In this document: positions 25,435 through 34,298 of the stretch, in pieces
Numbering within the stretch: position 1 is the first letter of the stretch
Layout of the letters: the number at the start of each line of letters is the position of its first letter
Assembly: GCF_008000815.1 (NCBI RefSeq)
Contig: NZ_CP042806.1
Span: 4,712,001 to 4,776,000, forward strand
DNA length: 64,000 nt
Direction: 5' to 3'
From: Terriglobus albidus
GTDB taxonomy: Bacteria; Acidobacteriota; Terriglobia; Terriglobales; Acidobacteriaceae
Program-made: the position numbers and the translations under genes
Notes under the pieces: generated by a model
Told to the model about the DNA's origin: nothing
Databases searched by the model: none
Seen by the model: only the letters and a program-made list of their open reading frames with translations

Positions 25435-26706
25435 TCAGGCTCCGAAGAGCTCAAGCGCCTGTGCCAACTCCTGATGGCGGCTCGCGAATTCGGCCAGAGG
25501 GATACCTTTAACAGCAGCCTGCCAGGCCTGTTGCAGACTGCACACACCCGCAGCCGGACCTCCGGGATGCCCCATGATGCCTCCGCCGCAGGCATAGATC
25601 AGATCAGTGCATCCAAGCGCTTTGTAGGTATCGGGCGCCTGGCGCGCGCTCTGTCCCGACGAGAAGACGGGCATAACCTCGCAGCCGGACAAAGGCTCCG
25701 GAAACATCGGCGTAAGGCATGAGCGAGCAGATGCAATCACCGACTCGTCGCTCTCGCAGAATTTATTGCGAAGCCCATTCACATGCGTGTGATCGATGCC
25801 GGCAAGCCGCCACAGCTTGCTGAAAGCGACGAAGCTCATCCCCAGGGCAGGCGACCGGCCGAGCATCCCCCAGCCATTGCGATGACCGTGGATCGGCACC
25901 TGTGAGTGCGCACGCAGAACCTTCATCGCCGGCAGGCCGATAGAGTTCATGCTCACCATGACACATAGTCCGCCTTCAGCGACGACGTGGTCGTGACGCC
26001 GCAGCATCTCGTCGATCTCACCGGTCAGATTCGGCGCGTACATCACGTTCTTCCCTGTCCGCTCCGCGAACTCCCGCAAGACGTGCATCACCGCCGAGAC
26101 GCGAGCCATAAACGAACAGTGTGCACCATCAGTCTGCAGTTCATCATCCTTGATGAAATCGATGCCTGCTTCCGCCAGCACACGTACCTGCGCCGCCGTG
26201 GCCTGCGGATCCATGCCGATGCTGGGTTTAATGATGGTGCCGATCAGCGGCCGCTCATACACGCCTGACAGAGCCCGCGTACCGCTGACACCAAACTGCG
26301 GCCCCCGATACCGCGAAAGAAATTCAGCCGGCAGTTCCAGATCCAGAAGCTTCAACCCGGAGAACGCCTTCAACTCCGAAAGATTGCCGGCAACAGTAGA
26401 TAGAAGATTGGGCAGTGAGGGGCCAATATTCTCAAGCGGCCATGAGAGCGTGACCTCGGCCGTGCGTCGAACCCCATCCCAGTTCTTTGGTGTTCCGGCG
26501 CCTGGCAGCGACGGAGCAGCAACCGGTTCTCCCTCAGCGATGAGTTCGACCTGTGCGGCGAAGCGCTCGCGCAATGCCTGCGTCTCTCCAGGAACACGAA
26601 GAAACGTTCCCGTGGACTGCTCACCGGCCATGGTCTCCGCTGCCTGCTCCGGCGGAAAGGCTGTTTCGATGAAGTAACGCGCACAGATGCGCGGATGAGT
26701 GCTCAC
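25435..26706 (-). CDS. RuBisCO-like protein (form IV), OiaX/OiaT-like
   Basis: 423 residues of the RuBisCO large-subunit superfamily. Retained: first active-site Lys (Lys160 in GTIIKPSIG), the metal ligands Lys186, Asp188 and Glu189 in DFIKDDE, His275-Arg276 in GHRNGWG, His308 in HTHVNG, Ser350 in VFSSGQ, and the phosphate loop GGG 374-376. The second Lys of the KPK motif (Lys177 of plant RuBisCO) is Ser162, and loop 6 differs, so CO2 fixation is not expected. Other RLPs decarboxylate or isomerise acid-sugar phosphates. GTG start with GGAG 8 bases upstream; 12 bases after the GH127 stop. Confidence 0.92.
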   Translation of the reverse strand: MSTHPRICARYFIETAFPPEQAAETMAGEQSTGTFLRVPGETQALRERFAAQVELIAEGEPVAAPSLPGAGTPKNWDGVRRTAEVTLSWPLENIGPSLPNLLSTVAGNLSELKAFSGLKLLDLELPAEFLSRYRGPQFGVSGTRALSGVYERPLIGTIIKPSIGMDPQATAAQVRVLAEAGIDFIKDDELQTDGAHCSFMARVSAVMHVLREFAERTGKNVMYAPNLTGEIDEMLRRHDHVVAEGGLCVMVSMNSIGLPAMKVLRAHSQVPIHGHRNGWGMLGRSPALGMSFVAFSKLWRLAGIDHTHVNGLRNKFCESDESVIASARSCLTPMFPEPLSGCEVMPVFSSGQSARQAPDTYKALGCTDLIYACGGGIMGHPGGPAAGVCSLQQAWQAAVKGIPLAEFASRHQELAQALELFGA

Positions 26707-26718
26707 TCCGACGTCTCC

Positions 26719-28515
26719 TCAACCGCGATAAAAATAGCTCGTATAGCGTTCATTGTCGATACGGTAAAGCGGTACAAAGACCGCATCCCGGCCCGCGTAC
26801 CGTTCGGTATAGGCCTGCGGACCCGCCGCCTTCAGATTGGATGGCAGCGGCAGCTTTGCGTGTGCCTCGACTGCGGGAATATTCAGCGCAACATACTGCA
26901 CCGGTCCGCGCATCAAAGCGACCACATCCGGGTTCCGGTCATCGATGCTTTCGGTGCGGAACTCCTGCGGAAGCATCAGCTCCACGCGATCCCCTGCTTT
27001 CCACCGGCGACGCAGCGCATAGAACGTTCCGGCGGAAGCATTGGCCGTCTCCACCTTTCCGTTCACGCGGATGGTTGCGGGACGCTGCAACCAGCCGGGA
27101 ATGCGAAGGTGTAATGCAAAGGTCGCCTCCCGGGAAGGATTCACGATGAGCATCACGTGATCGTCAACCGGATACTGCGTCTCCTGGGTCAAAACAACAG
27201 CAACATCCTTTATCTGAGTCTGTACGCGCGACGGCGTATACAACGTGACATATAAGCCGTCGTCGGCACCGAAGTAGATGTTGAGCGGATAGTCCGCCAC
27301 GGTCTGCACCAGCGTGCCGGAGCAGCAGGGCCACTTCTGCTTGTAGTAGACCTTGTCCGTGTAGGGCGAGTAGGTGGAGTAATACGGATAGCGGCCCTCT
27401 GAGTCCGGCCGCTTCACACCAAGGATGGTATTGAAGAGAACACGCTCCAGGTTGTCAGCATACGCCGTGTCTTGCGGAACTCCGGTCCGCAGCAGATATC
27501 GCGCCAGCTTGGTTGCGGCATAAGCGCCACAGGGAGTCTCAAAGTGATCGACCGTAGTGCTGAGTGATGCATACAACTCACCACGATGGGGCGTGATGAA
27601 GGTCTCGTTTGGTCCCCAGCCGCCGCTGGAGAACTGCTGCGTCATCGTCAACAGCCGAAAAGCATGGCGCATGGCATCGCGATACTTAACATCTCCGAGC
27701 GAGAGATACGCCTTACCTCCGGACGAGAGGGCAATTGCGTGCGAGTACGCATGCTGGCCGGGGAATGGATCTTCCTTGCGGGCGAGCCGGTCAAAGAACT
27801 CGCGGTCCAGCAGATACCGCACGGCGTACTCGCGGAACGCGGGATTCCCCGTAGCTTCCGATGCAGCGAACAGGTTCTCCGGCATGATGTATGTCTCGTC
27901 GTATGGCGGATCCTTCTTGCCGATGCGATCGCGTCCCTGTGCAGGCAGTAGAGACTTCGCCCCTTCGAAGACACGGTTTAAGAGGTCCGTCGTGCCTGGG
28001 ACCTTGGACAGAGTTCCCGCATCCAGCAAACCCACCAGGTGCTTATCGACGGTGTAACAGGTCCAGAGATTCGTCTCCGGCCGAAGGATACTGACGTTCT
28101 GCGCTCCAAGCGTCGCCGCAAACCCCTCGACCAGATCATGGGCTTTAATATGGCAGGCATCGTCTCCCGTGGTCGCTCCCATGCGGGCCATACCGGAGAT
28201 GTACTGCCCAAGCCCGTGTCCCGGAACGAAGCCATCGCGGTCATACCATCCGCCCATATCGTCACCGGGAGCAGGCAGACCGGCGCGCTGCCGATAGACC
28301 TTCACCAAGCGATCGTTCGAGAGGGAGAGGTAGTGTGCCTTGAGAGCGAAGTACTGCTCGGCAAAAGGACCGCCCGTCAATTGCACTTCGCTGTACTGCA
28401 ACTGGCGCAGCGGAGCACGATCAGCACTCTGACCCACCGCATCTTCAGCGCCCATCGCTGTTGCAACGACGGTCATCGCGGAGGTCTTCAGAAATTCTCG
28501 ACGGGTAAAGCTCAC
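26719..28515 (-). CDS. GH127-family glycoside hydrolase with Tat signal
   Basis: 598 residues. Twin-arginine signal FTRREFLKTSAMTVV, then the (alpha/alpha)6 barrel of the DUF1680/GH127 family: DDMGGWYDRDGFVPGHGLGQY, a region with Glu in NLFAASEATGNPAFREYA, and WPCCSGTLVQTVADYPLNIYF, where the Cys pair matches the zinc-bound nucleophile Cys of GH127. C-terminal beta domain HLRIPGWLQRPATIRVNGK. Family members are beta-L-arabinofuranosidases; one acts on aceric acid of rhamnogalacturonan-II. The GTG at 28515 gives a normal Tat n-region; the frame extends to 28557 (also GTG). A candidate operator is at 28599-28615. Confidence 0.87.
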   Translation of the reverse strand: MSFTRREFLKTSAMTVVATAMGAEDAVGQSADRAPLRQLQYSEVQLTGGPFAEQYFALKAHYLSLSNDRLVKVYRQRAGLPAPGDDMGGWYDRDGFVPGHGLGQYISGMARMGATTGDDACHIKAHDLVEGFAATLGAQNVSILRPETNLWTCYTVDKHLVGLLDAGTLSKVPGTTDLLNRVFEGAKSLLPAQGRDRIGKKDPPYDETYIMPENLFAASEATGNPAFREYAVRYLLDREFFDRLARKEDPFPGQHAYSHAIALSSGGKAYLSLGDVKYRDAMRHAFRLLTMTQQFSSGGWGPNETFITPHRGELYASLSTTVDHFETPCGAYAATKLARYLLRTGVPQDTAYADNLERVLFNTILGVKRPDSEGRYPYYSTYSPYTDKVYYKQKWPCCSGTLVQTVADYPLNIYFGADDGLYVTLYTPSRVQTQIKDVAVVLTQETQYPVDDHVMLIVNPSREATFALHLRIPGWLQRPATIRVNGKVETANASAGTFYALRRRWKAGDRVELMLPQEFRTESIDDRNPDVVALMRGPVQYVALNIPAVEAHAKLPLPSNLKAAGPQAYTERYAGRDAVFVPLYRIDNERYTSYFYRG

Positions 28516-28598
28516 GGTCTCTCTCGTTTCCTGCGGTGCAACGGAAGGATAAAACACGCTGAAGATGATTTGCCGCGCGTGCCGGCATTCAGAACAGG

Positions 28599-28615
28599 AT
28601 TCCGGAATGCGGAAC
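28599..28615. promoter_or_regulatory. Candidate operator upstream of GH127-RLP-kinase genes
   Basis: ATTCCG-GAATG-CGGAAC, five of six arm pairs match the consensus. It lies between the MFS gene end (28623) and the GH127 start, so it would control an internal promoter of the operon. Confidence 0.62.
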
Positions 28616-28622
28616 GTTGGTT

Positions 28623-29894
28623 TTATCCCAGATCTTCAGCCGTTTCCAGACCGCGTGTGCAATCCACACGGGCAAAGATCACTGCAGCCAGCAGGATCAT
28701 CACCGCAATCATCCGCACCGGAAGATCGTAGTTCCCGGCAAACTTTACGACGTAACCGAAGACGATGGTGCACACCCAGCCACCGAGGTTTCCGGCAGTA
28801 TTCATTACGCCGGACGCTGTGCCGCCGAAGTTGCCGCCAAGCCCCATTGCCATGGCCCACGCCGAGGGCAACATCAGGTCCATCACACCAAAACCCGCTG
28901 TCGCCAGGACGATAATGCCCGTGTGCGTCTGGACCGCGGTCATGCCATACAACAAGCATGCCGCAACGCTAAGGCAGATTGCCGTAACCCAGCGGTAAGC
29001 TCTTCGACGGCCAAAGCGTATGACCAGCCACTCCGACAGCACTCCACCTGCGAGGTTACCGGCCAGTCCCATCAGGAAAGGCAGCGACGCCCAGATACCC
29101 ATCTCCGCAACGGTGAAGTGGGCGCTGCGCACCAGCCAGGTGGTGAACCATCCGAAGAAGAACCAACTCCCCCACGCATAGCAGAAGTAAGCCAATGACA
29201 GCAGCCATAGATCCGGCAGCCGGAAGAGCCGCGACCACGGAACCCTCTCTTGCAGCTCTGATGCCTGGTAGCCCGATGAGGTGACCGTTGGGGAACCGAT
29301 CTCAATCAACTCCTCAATGTCGATGTCGGGCGTAGCCTCCGGGCTTTCTCGAAACAGAAGCAGCCATAGAGCAACCCAAACGAATCCGATAGCGCCCATG
29401 CACCAGAAGATTCCACGCCAGCCCACCGATCGGGCTAATGGCACAAGCAGCAACGGGGCCAACGATCCACCAAGCCTGCTGGCGCCCCACACGAAACCCT
29501 GCGCGCGCGCATGTTCTTTTTTAGGGAACCAGCGGCTGATCACACCGGCGGCATTCGGATACGCTCCGGCGGCTCCCATGCCGAAGAGGAAGCGTGATGC
29601 CGCAATCTGCAGAAAGCTGCGGCACCATCCTGTCATTGCTGTAAAGAAGCTCCACCAGGTGACGATGCGTGCGAGCTCTTTGCGCCGTCCGTGCCGGTCC
29701 CCGAGGGCTCCCGAAGGAATCTCAAAGATGGCATTTGCGAGGATGTAGGCTCCGAGCACCCATCCCCACTGCTCTTCCGAGAGATGAAGATCGCTGCGGA
29801 TGCCGCTCTCGGCAACCGGCAGAGCCAGCCGGTCCAGAAACGTAATGATGCTGAGGGCGCACAACAGCATCAGCACCGTGTGGCGCTTCTTCAA
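28623..29894 (-). CDS. MFS transporter, anion:cation symporter (ACS) type
   Basis: 423 residues with about 12 membrane helices. Motifs: ITFLDRLALPVAESGI in helix 1, GALGDRHGRRKELA in the loop 2-3 signature, and GVISRWFPKKEHARAQG typical of ACS (hexuronate, galactonate, tartrate) transporters. An acid-sugar substrate would suit the acid-sugar kinase and RLP downstream. The TTG at 29894 is chosen as start: GGAGG lies 7 bases upstream and it overlaps the racemase stop (TTGA). Frame extension to 29933 would overlap the racemase gene without a ribosome binding site. Confidence 0.88.
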   Translation of the reverse strand: MKKRHTVLMLLCALSIITFLDRLALPVAESGIRSDLHLSEEQWGWVLGAYILANAIFEIPSGALGDRHGRRKELARIVTWWSFFTAMTGWCRSFLQIAASRFLFGMGAAGAYPNAAGVISRWFPKKEHARAQGFVWGASRLGGSLAPLLLVPLARSVGWRGIFWCMGAIGFVWVALWLLLFRESPEATPDIDIEELIEIGSPTVTSSGYQASELQERVPWSRLFRLPDLWLLSLAYFCYAWGSWFFFGWFTTWLVRSAHFTVAEMGIWASLPFLMGLAGNLAGGVLSEWLVIRFGRRRAYRWVTAICLSVAACLLYGMTAVQTHTGIIVLATAGFGVMDLMLPSAWAMAMGLGGNFGGTASGVMNTAGNLGGWVCTIVFGYVVKFAGNYDLPVRMIAVMILLAAVIFARVDCTRGLETAEDLG

Positions 29895-30592
29895 ACAGCA
29901 GCCTCCACCGGCTTGCCCAGCAACACGTCGCAAGCGTGCAGCACATCGCGAGCACGCAACACGGCAAGCTCAGGCGAGCTCAGTACAGGCATGGGCAAAG
30001 CATCCTGTCCCATGGCCTGCACCACCCGCGCCATGCTGGCTTGCGCCAGTACCACAACATCCACGTCCTTCATCTCCTCCAGCAACGCCTTCGACAGAAT
30101 ACGATCATGGGTCGCGGTATCGCCGGCGAGCATTGCTTCGAAGGCTCCATCACAGAGCGACGACACCAACTCCACGCTCTTCCCTGCTGCATCCGCCTTA
30201 TCGCGCAGCAGCGCCAGGGTCGGTTCCAACGTGGTACGCAGCGTCGCCATCACGCCGATACGGCTCCCCCGCTGCACGGCCTCTTCGGCCATGGCATCGT
30301 CTACGCGGATCACCGGAATATCCATCACCTGCTGCCCAATGCGAACACCAGCTCCAATGGAAGAGCAGGTCACCATCACAGCATCCGCGCCGGCGTCCTG
30401 TGCGGACTGCAACATCGCCAATAGCCGCCGGATCGTCACCCGCCGCAGAGCACCGTGACGGATGGTGTCTTTGATCAGACTCTCGTCCACCATATGAAAG
30501 ACGTTCACCCCGCTCAGATGCTGGGAACACAGCGCGCCGAAGATGGGCGTAAGCGTAGGGCTGGTATGAATCAGAGCGAGCGTCTGTGACAC
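29891..30592 (-). CDS. Asp/Glu racemase superfamily protein
   Basis: 233 residues. Two-domain racemase fold with TLALIHTSPTLTPIF at the N-terminus, first catalytic-type Cys in VMVTCSSIGAGVRIG, and the second-domain strand VVVLAQASMARVV. In true racemases a second Cys stands in this strand; here it is Ala/Ser, so the classical two-Cys mechanism is unlikely. It could be an isomerase, decarboxylase or epimerase of an acid sugar. GTG start at 30592 with AAGGAG 7 bases upstream. First gene of the leftward operon; its stop overlaps the MFS start. Confidence 0.82.
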   Translation of the reverse strand: MSQTLALIHTSPTLTPIFGALCSQHLSGVNVFHMVDESLIKDTIRHGALRRVTIRRLLAMLQSAQDAGADAVMVTCSSIGAGVRIGQQVMDIPVIRVDDAMAEEAVQRGSRIGVMATLRTTLEPTLALLRDKADAAGKSVELVSSLCDGAFEAMLAGDTATHDRILSKALLEEMKDVDVVVLAQASMARVVQAMGQDALPMPVLSSPELAVLRARDVLHACDVLLGKPVEAAV

Positions 30593-30699
30593 AGGAAGAC
30601 TCCTTGCAGAAGGTAGGTCTGGTTCTATATTGCCCTTCCTCCGATGTAAAGCGTGCACTGCAGAAATCCCGCAATCGTTCCGCTATGATTCACTCCGGA

Positions 30700-30716
30700 A
30701 TTCCATTTCGCGGAAC
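30700..30716. promoter_or_regulatory. Candidate operator between racemase and propeller glycosidase genes
   Basis: ATTCCA-TTTCG-CGGAAC, 6-5-6 dyad with 4-5 matches per arm to the consensus, in a 233-base divergent region. It is placed to act on both the leftward racemase-MFS genes and the rightward glycosidase pair. Confidence 0.55.
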
Positions 30717-30825
30717 CGCGCTGCCCAGGGACAGGCAAAAGCTCTACCGCTTTGAGGGAGATCATCGTCACACTTGCCACTCGGAGCACCCCACGTGTAC
30801 TTCTACTGTCAACTGTGGAGACGCA

Positions 30826-31986
30826 ATGATTCGCACCAACCGCCGCGAGTTTCTCGCCATGGCAACCGCTGCCGCACTTGCCCCGGCGGCAATGGCACAG
30901 GATGATCCGGTCGCCCCGTTTCGGACACCATACAAATATCCAAAGCTTGTCCTCGCTCCGGCCAATTCGTCCATTCCAAGTAATGCTCCCGCCGGTAGTG
31001 AGGTCTTCGACTCGCGCGGAGTCGATGACCCGATCGTCTTTCGTGCCGACGGTATCTTCTACATGCTGTACATCGGCTTCGACGGAATCGGATACCAGAC
31101 CGGCCTCGCCAGCAGCCACGATCTGGTGACCTGGAAGCGCGAAGGAAACGTCGGACCGCGCGACCCAAACTCGAAGTACACACGGTTCAATCTCGCGGTC
31201 AGTACCATCCTGCGCGACAAGAACCTTCACGGACGCGGCGACGCTATCAAGGTCGATGGCCAGTATCTCGCCGCCTGGCATGCCTATCCCGCAGCCGGAT
31301 ATGAGTCCGGTCCGGCTGTCATCGGCCTGGCGCGCTCTCGCGACCTTCGACACTGGACACTTACGGAACCGATCCTCCGTCCTGAAGAAGGAGAGGCGTG
31401 GGAACGTGGCGGCCTGTACCGTCCGGACCTCTTCGTCGAAAAGTATCAGGGTAAGCGGACCTATTTTCTCTACTACAACGCGAAGACAGAGACCCTGCCG
31501 AAGGATGAGGGAGGAGGTTGGCAGGAGCGAAGCGGCGTCGCCATCAGCACAGACCTGGTGCACTGGACGCGATCGCCACTCAACCCTCTTTTGGAAAATG
31601 GCCCAAGAGGCGCCGCGACCTATCCCGCGGAGAGTCCCCTCGCTGCAAACGCTCCCTCTGCCGACACGCGTGATAGCCGCTTTGCCTCAAACCCCTACGT
31701 CATGAAGTGGCATTCGAGCTATGCGATGTACTACTTCGGCTTCAACTACGAACGCCCGGGCCGCGCCCGTGAGCTGCTTGCTCTAGGCCGCGATCCGTTT
31801 CACTTTCAGAAGGTGCCGGAAGTCCTGATAGATACCGGCGCGCCTGGCTCCATCGACGAGACCTTCGCTCACAAACCATCGCTGATCTATCACGATGATG
31901 CGCTTTATCACTTCTACTGCGCCGTCTCGGGCAAATATCCTAATGAGATTCGCGGCGTCGCCGTCGCACGGTCCAAGCCATGGTGA
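30826..31986 (+). CDS. Five-bladed beta-propeller glycosidase (GH43/GH32/GH130-like) with Tat signal
   Basis: 386 residues. Tat signal TNRREFLAMATAAALAPAAMA. Propeller strands of clan GH-F/GH-J type: GVDDPIVFRADGIFYMLYIG, GLASSHDLVTWKREGN, IGLARSRDLRHWTLTEPIL, GVAISTDLVHWTRSPLN and HKPSLIYHDDALYHFYCAV. The Asp in VDDPIVF stands where the GH43 catalytic base lies. Family cannot be fixed by eye. The GTGGAG ribosome site precedes ATG 30826; the in-frame extension to 30586 runs through the operator. Its stop overlaps the GH29 start by 7 bases, so the two are coupled. Confidence 0.8.
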   Translation: MIRTNRREFLAMATAAALAPAAMAQDDPVAPFRTPYKYPKLVLAPANSSIPSNAPAGSEVFDSRGVDDPIVFRADGIFYMLYIGFDGIGYQTGLASSHDLVTWKREGNVGPRDPNSKYTRFNLAVSTILRDKNLHGRGDAIKVDGQYLAAWHAYPAAGYESGPAVIGLARSRDLRHWTLTEPILRPEEGEAWERGGLYRPDLFVEKYQGKRTYFLYYNAKTETLPKDEGGGWQERSGVAISTDLVHWTRSPLNPLLENGPRGAATYPAESPLAANAPSADTRDSRFASNPYVMKWHSSYAMYYFGFNYERPGRARELLALGRDPFHFQKVPEVLIDTGAPGSIDETFAHKPSLIYHDDALYHFYCAVSGKYPNEIRGVAVARSKPW

Positions 31987-33641
31987 GATTCCCGCGTTTA
32001 AAGAACACGGCCATTGCTGGTTTAGCAGCCTGGCCATTCATCGCCCTCTCAGTCGCTGCTCAGACACAGGCGGCACACGACAAAGCAGTTACAGCACAGG
32101 TCAGCCGAGTGCAGCAATACACAACAGCGGCAAGGCCATTCGCTGCGAACTGGGACTCGCTTGCGGCTTATCACACGCCTGCATGGTTTCAGGATGCGAA
32201 GTTCGGCATCTTCATTCACTGGGGCGTGTACTCCGTTCCTGCGTTTGCCAACGAATGGTATTCGCGGAACATGTACGTCCCGGGCAATAAAGCGTACGAA
32301 CATCACATCGCGACCTACGGACCGCAAAGCAAGTTCGGCTACAAAGACTTCATCCCGATGTTTCGTGCGGAGCACTTCGATGCCAGCGCCTGGGTTGACC
32401 TCTTCCAGAAAGCTGGAGCACGTTATGTTGTTCCCGTAGGCGAACACTGCGATGGCTTCGCCATGTATGCCTCCGATGTAACGCCGTGGAATGCCAAAGC
32501 GATGGGACCGCATCGCGACATCGTCGGCGAACTCGCGACCGCGACACGGGCACATGGCCTGCGCTTCGGTGTCTCCTCGCACACAGCTGAGCACTGGTGG
32601 TGGTACGTCCTTGGCCGCACCTTCGATTCCGACGTGCGTGCCATGAGTTCCACTGCGACGAACGAACTCCCACCAACCTCCCTGCTGTACGGTCCGGCAT
32701 CACCGCGGAATCTGCCTGCGGCAGATGGCATAGTGGACGATCACAAAGAGCCAAATCCCGATCACCTGGAACGTTGGGTGCCTCCCAGCCAGAACTTCCT
32801 GAACGAGTGGTTGGCAAAATCAACCGAAGTCGTCGATAAGTACCACCCAGACTTCATGTACTTCGACTGGTGGATCGGTCAGCCCGCGTTCAAGCCCGCA
32901 CTGCAGCAGTTCGCTGCTTACTACTACGACCGCGGCGCCGAGCAGCACGAGCAACCGGTGCTCACCTACAAGCAGGAGTCCATGCCCGCCAACGCCGCCA
33001 CCCTGGACATCGAACGCGGCAAGCTCGATACGCTCCGCTTGCTGCCCTGGCAGACAGATACATCGGTTTCCATCCACTCCTGGGGATACGCTGAGCACGA
33101 TGAGTACCGCACGGCGAGATCGCTCGTGCATCAACTGGTCGACACCGTCTCCAAGAACGGCAACCTATTGCTGAACGTAGGACCGAAGGCGGATGGCGCC
33201 ATTCCCGAAGAAGCCAGAACCGCTCTGCTGCAGATCGGTGACTGGCTAAGAGTGAACGGCGAGAGTATCTACGGCACCCGCCCCTTCACCGTCTTTGGGG
33301 AAGGCCCCACCAAAGCACCAAAGAACGCAACCGAGAAGAACAGCGACATCCAGAACTACACGGCTCAGGACATCCGCTTCACGGTCTCGCACGGAACAAA
33401 AGAACCGCTGCTCTACGCGACTCTTCTGGGATGGCCCTCGCAATCTGAAACGGTTATCCACACGCTCTTCGCCGGAAATCCATACCTTCCTGGTGCAGTG
33501 TGCGCTGTCGATCTGGTCGGAGGCAAATCGAACCTGTCCTTTCAACAGCGGCCAGATGGAATGCATGTGACCATGCCGTCCTCCCCTGAGGGCCTCGGCG
33601 ATATCGCCTACGTGTTGCGTATTCACACACACTGCAAGTAG
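31980..33641 (+). CDS. Alpha-L-fucosidase, GH29
   Basis: 553 residues, with an N-terminal export signal (IAGLAAWPFIALSVAAQ). The TIM barrel carries GH29 signatures WFQDAKFGIFIHWGVYSVPA, KAGARYVVPVGEHCDGFAMY, and the nucleophile Asp in FMYFDWWIGQ, then NGNLLLNVGPKADGAIP and WLRVNGESIYGT. Releases L-fucose from glycans in the periplasm. Overlaps the propeller glycosidase stop by 7 bases. Fucose occurs in rhamnogalacturonan-II and xyloglucan, which fits a plant cell-wall locus. Confidence 0.93.
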   Translation: MVRFPRLKNTAIAGLAAWPFIALSVAAQTQAAHDKAVTAQVSRVQQYTTAARPFAANWDSLAAYHTPAWFQDAKFGIFIHWGVYSVPAFANEWYSRNMYVPGNKAYEHHIATYGPQSKFGYKDFIPMFRAEHFDASAWVDLFQKAGARYVVPVGEHCDGFAMYASDVTPWNAKAMGPHRDIVGELATATRAHGLRFGVSSHTAEHWWWYVLGRTFDSDVRAMSSTATNELPPTSLLYGPASPRNLPAADGIVDDHKEPNPDHLERWVPPSQNFLNEWLAKSTEVVDKYHPDFMYFDWWIGQPAFKPALQQFAAYYYDRGAEQHEQPVLTYKQESMPANAATLDIERGKLDTLRLLPWQTDTSVSIHSWGYAEHDEYRTARSLVHQLVDTVSKNGNLLLNVGPKADGAIPEEARTALLQIGDWLRVNGESIYGTRPFTVFGEGPTKAPKNATEKNSDIQNYTAQDIRFTVSHGTKEPLLYATLLGWPSQSETVIHTLFAGNPYLPGAVCAVDLVGGKSNLSFQQRPDGMHVTMPSSPEGLGDIAYVLRIHTHCK

Positions 33642-33677
33642 GAAGCTAATCCCAAAGTTTCTTCCTCGGCGCATCTG

Positions 33678-33726
33678 TTCGCACCGCAGGTGCGAATGCC
33701 TTGCTTAAGCGCACGGCTTCAGCTGT
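33678..33726. repeat. Composite inverted repeat, left arm
   Basis: Begins TTCGCACCGCAGGTGCGAAT and continues with CTTGCTTAAG and a CGGCTTCAGC stem. The reverse complement of 34117-34164 matches this with a few changes, so the arms form a pair about 390 bases apart, each with its own hairpins. Confidence 0.65.
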
Positions 33727-33948
33727 TAAGTCTCCAGACATCCTTTACAGTCGATTTGCTCGCAATTCCCTATAAAGAGCGGTCGTAGTGGCTAGGGAAA
33801 GTGGGAAAAGGCCTTTCTTTTTCCAAGGTTGCGCAGCAACCGCCTTTTCCTGGCCTCTGTTGACCTCACAGGACTTCCGGCACAAAAGTGTAAAGGATGT
33901 CATGGAACTGAACAGCTTCAGCCGTGCGATAACCAGCCGCAAATGGAA

Positions 33949-33969
33949 GCGGCTTTAGCCGCTGAGGGC
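33949..33969. repeat. Second inverted repeat, left arm
   Basis: Contains GCGGCTTTAGCCGC followed by TGAGGGC. The reverse complement of 34076-34096 (GCGGTTTTAACCGC then TGAGGGC) is the same with three changes. Confidence 0.6.
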
Positions 33970-34075
33970 AATGTAGTGGAGAAGAGGGATTCTCCGCTCA
34001 GCTTCATCCCGACACACTACGAAATGACGAAACAAAAGATGCGGACAAGATGTTGCGTAGGGCAGTGGACGCTTT

Positions 34076-34096
34076 GCCCTCAGCGGTTAAAACCGC
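34076..34096. repeat. Second inverted repeat, right arm
   Basis: Reads GCCCTCA then GCGGTTAAAACCGC, the inverted partner of 33949-33969. Confidence 0.6.
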
Positions 34097-34116
34097 CTTT
34101 TCGCTCAATTTACGGG

Positions 34117-34164
34117 ACGGCTGGAGCCGTCCCCTTAACAAGACATTCGCACCTACGGTGCGAA
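34117..34164. repeat. Composite inverted repeat, right arm
   Basis: Runs from ACGGCTGGAGCCGT through CATTCGCACC to GGTGCGAA, the inverted partner of 33678-33726. Confidence 0.65.
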
Positions 34165-34221
34165 ACGGTTGCGCTTGCGCAATGTTTGTTGAGGAATGCG
34201 GGGAGTTCGCACCAACTTCCA

Positions 34222-34238
34222 GTTCCGCAATGCGGCCT
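34222..34238. promoter_or_regulatory. Operator-like dyad upstream of TonB receptor 3, distal
   Basis: GTTCCG-CAATG-CGGCCT, 6-5-6 spacing; TTCCG and CGG halves match the locus 2 consensus, and the spacer resembles the 28599 site (GAATG). Confidence 0.4.
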
Positions 34239-34298
34239 ACATACTAATCATCTCTGCAAAATCCTTTCGGGAATCCAATAGCAACATCTGATTTCATC

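Noticed and set aside
25435-26706. True CO2-fixing RuBisCO
   Set aside because: The second Lys of the KPK motif is Ser162, loop 6 is altered, length is 423 residues, and the neighbours are acid-sugar genes, not Calvin-cycle genes.
33829-34281. 150-codon plus-strand frame between GH29 and TonB receptor 3
   Set aside because: It is made of the inverted-repeat DNA and has no ribosome binding site or protein-like pattern.
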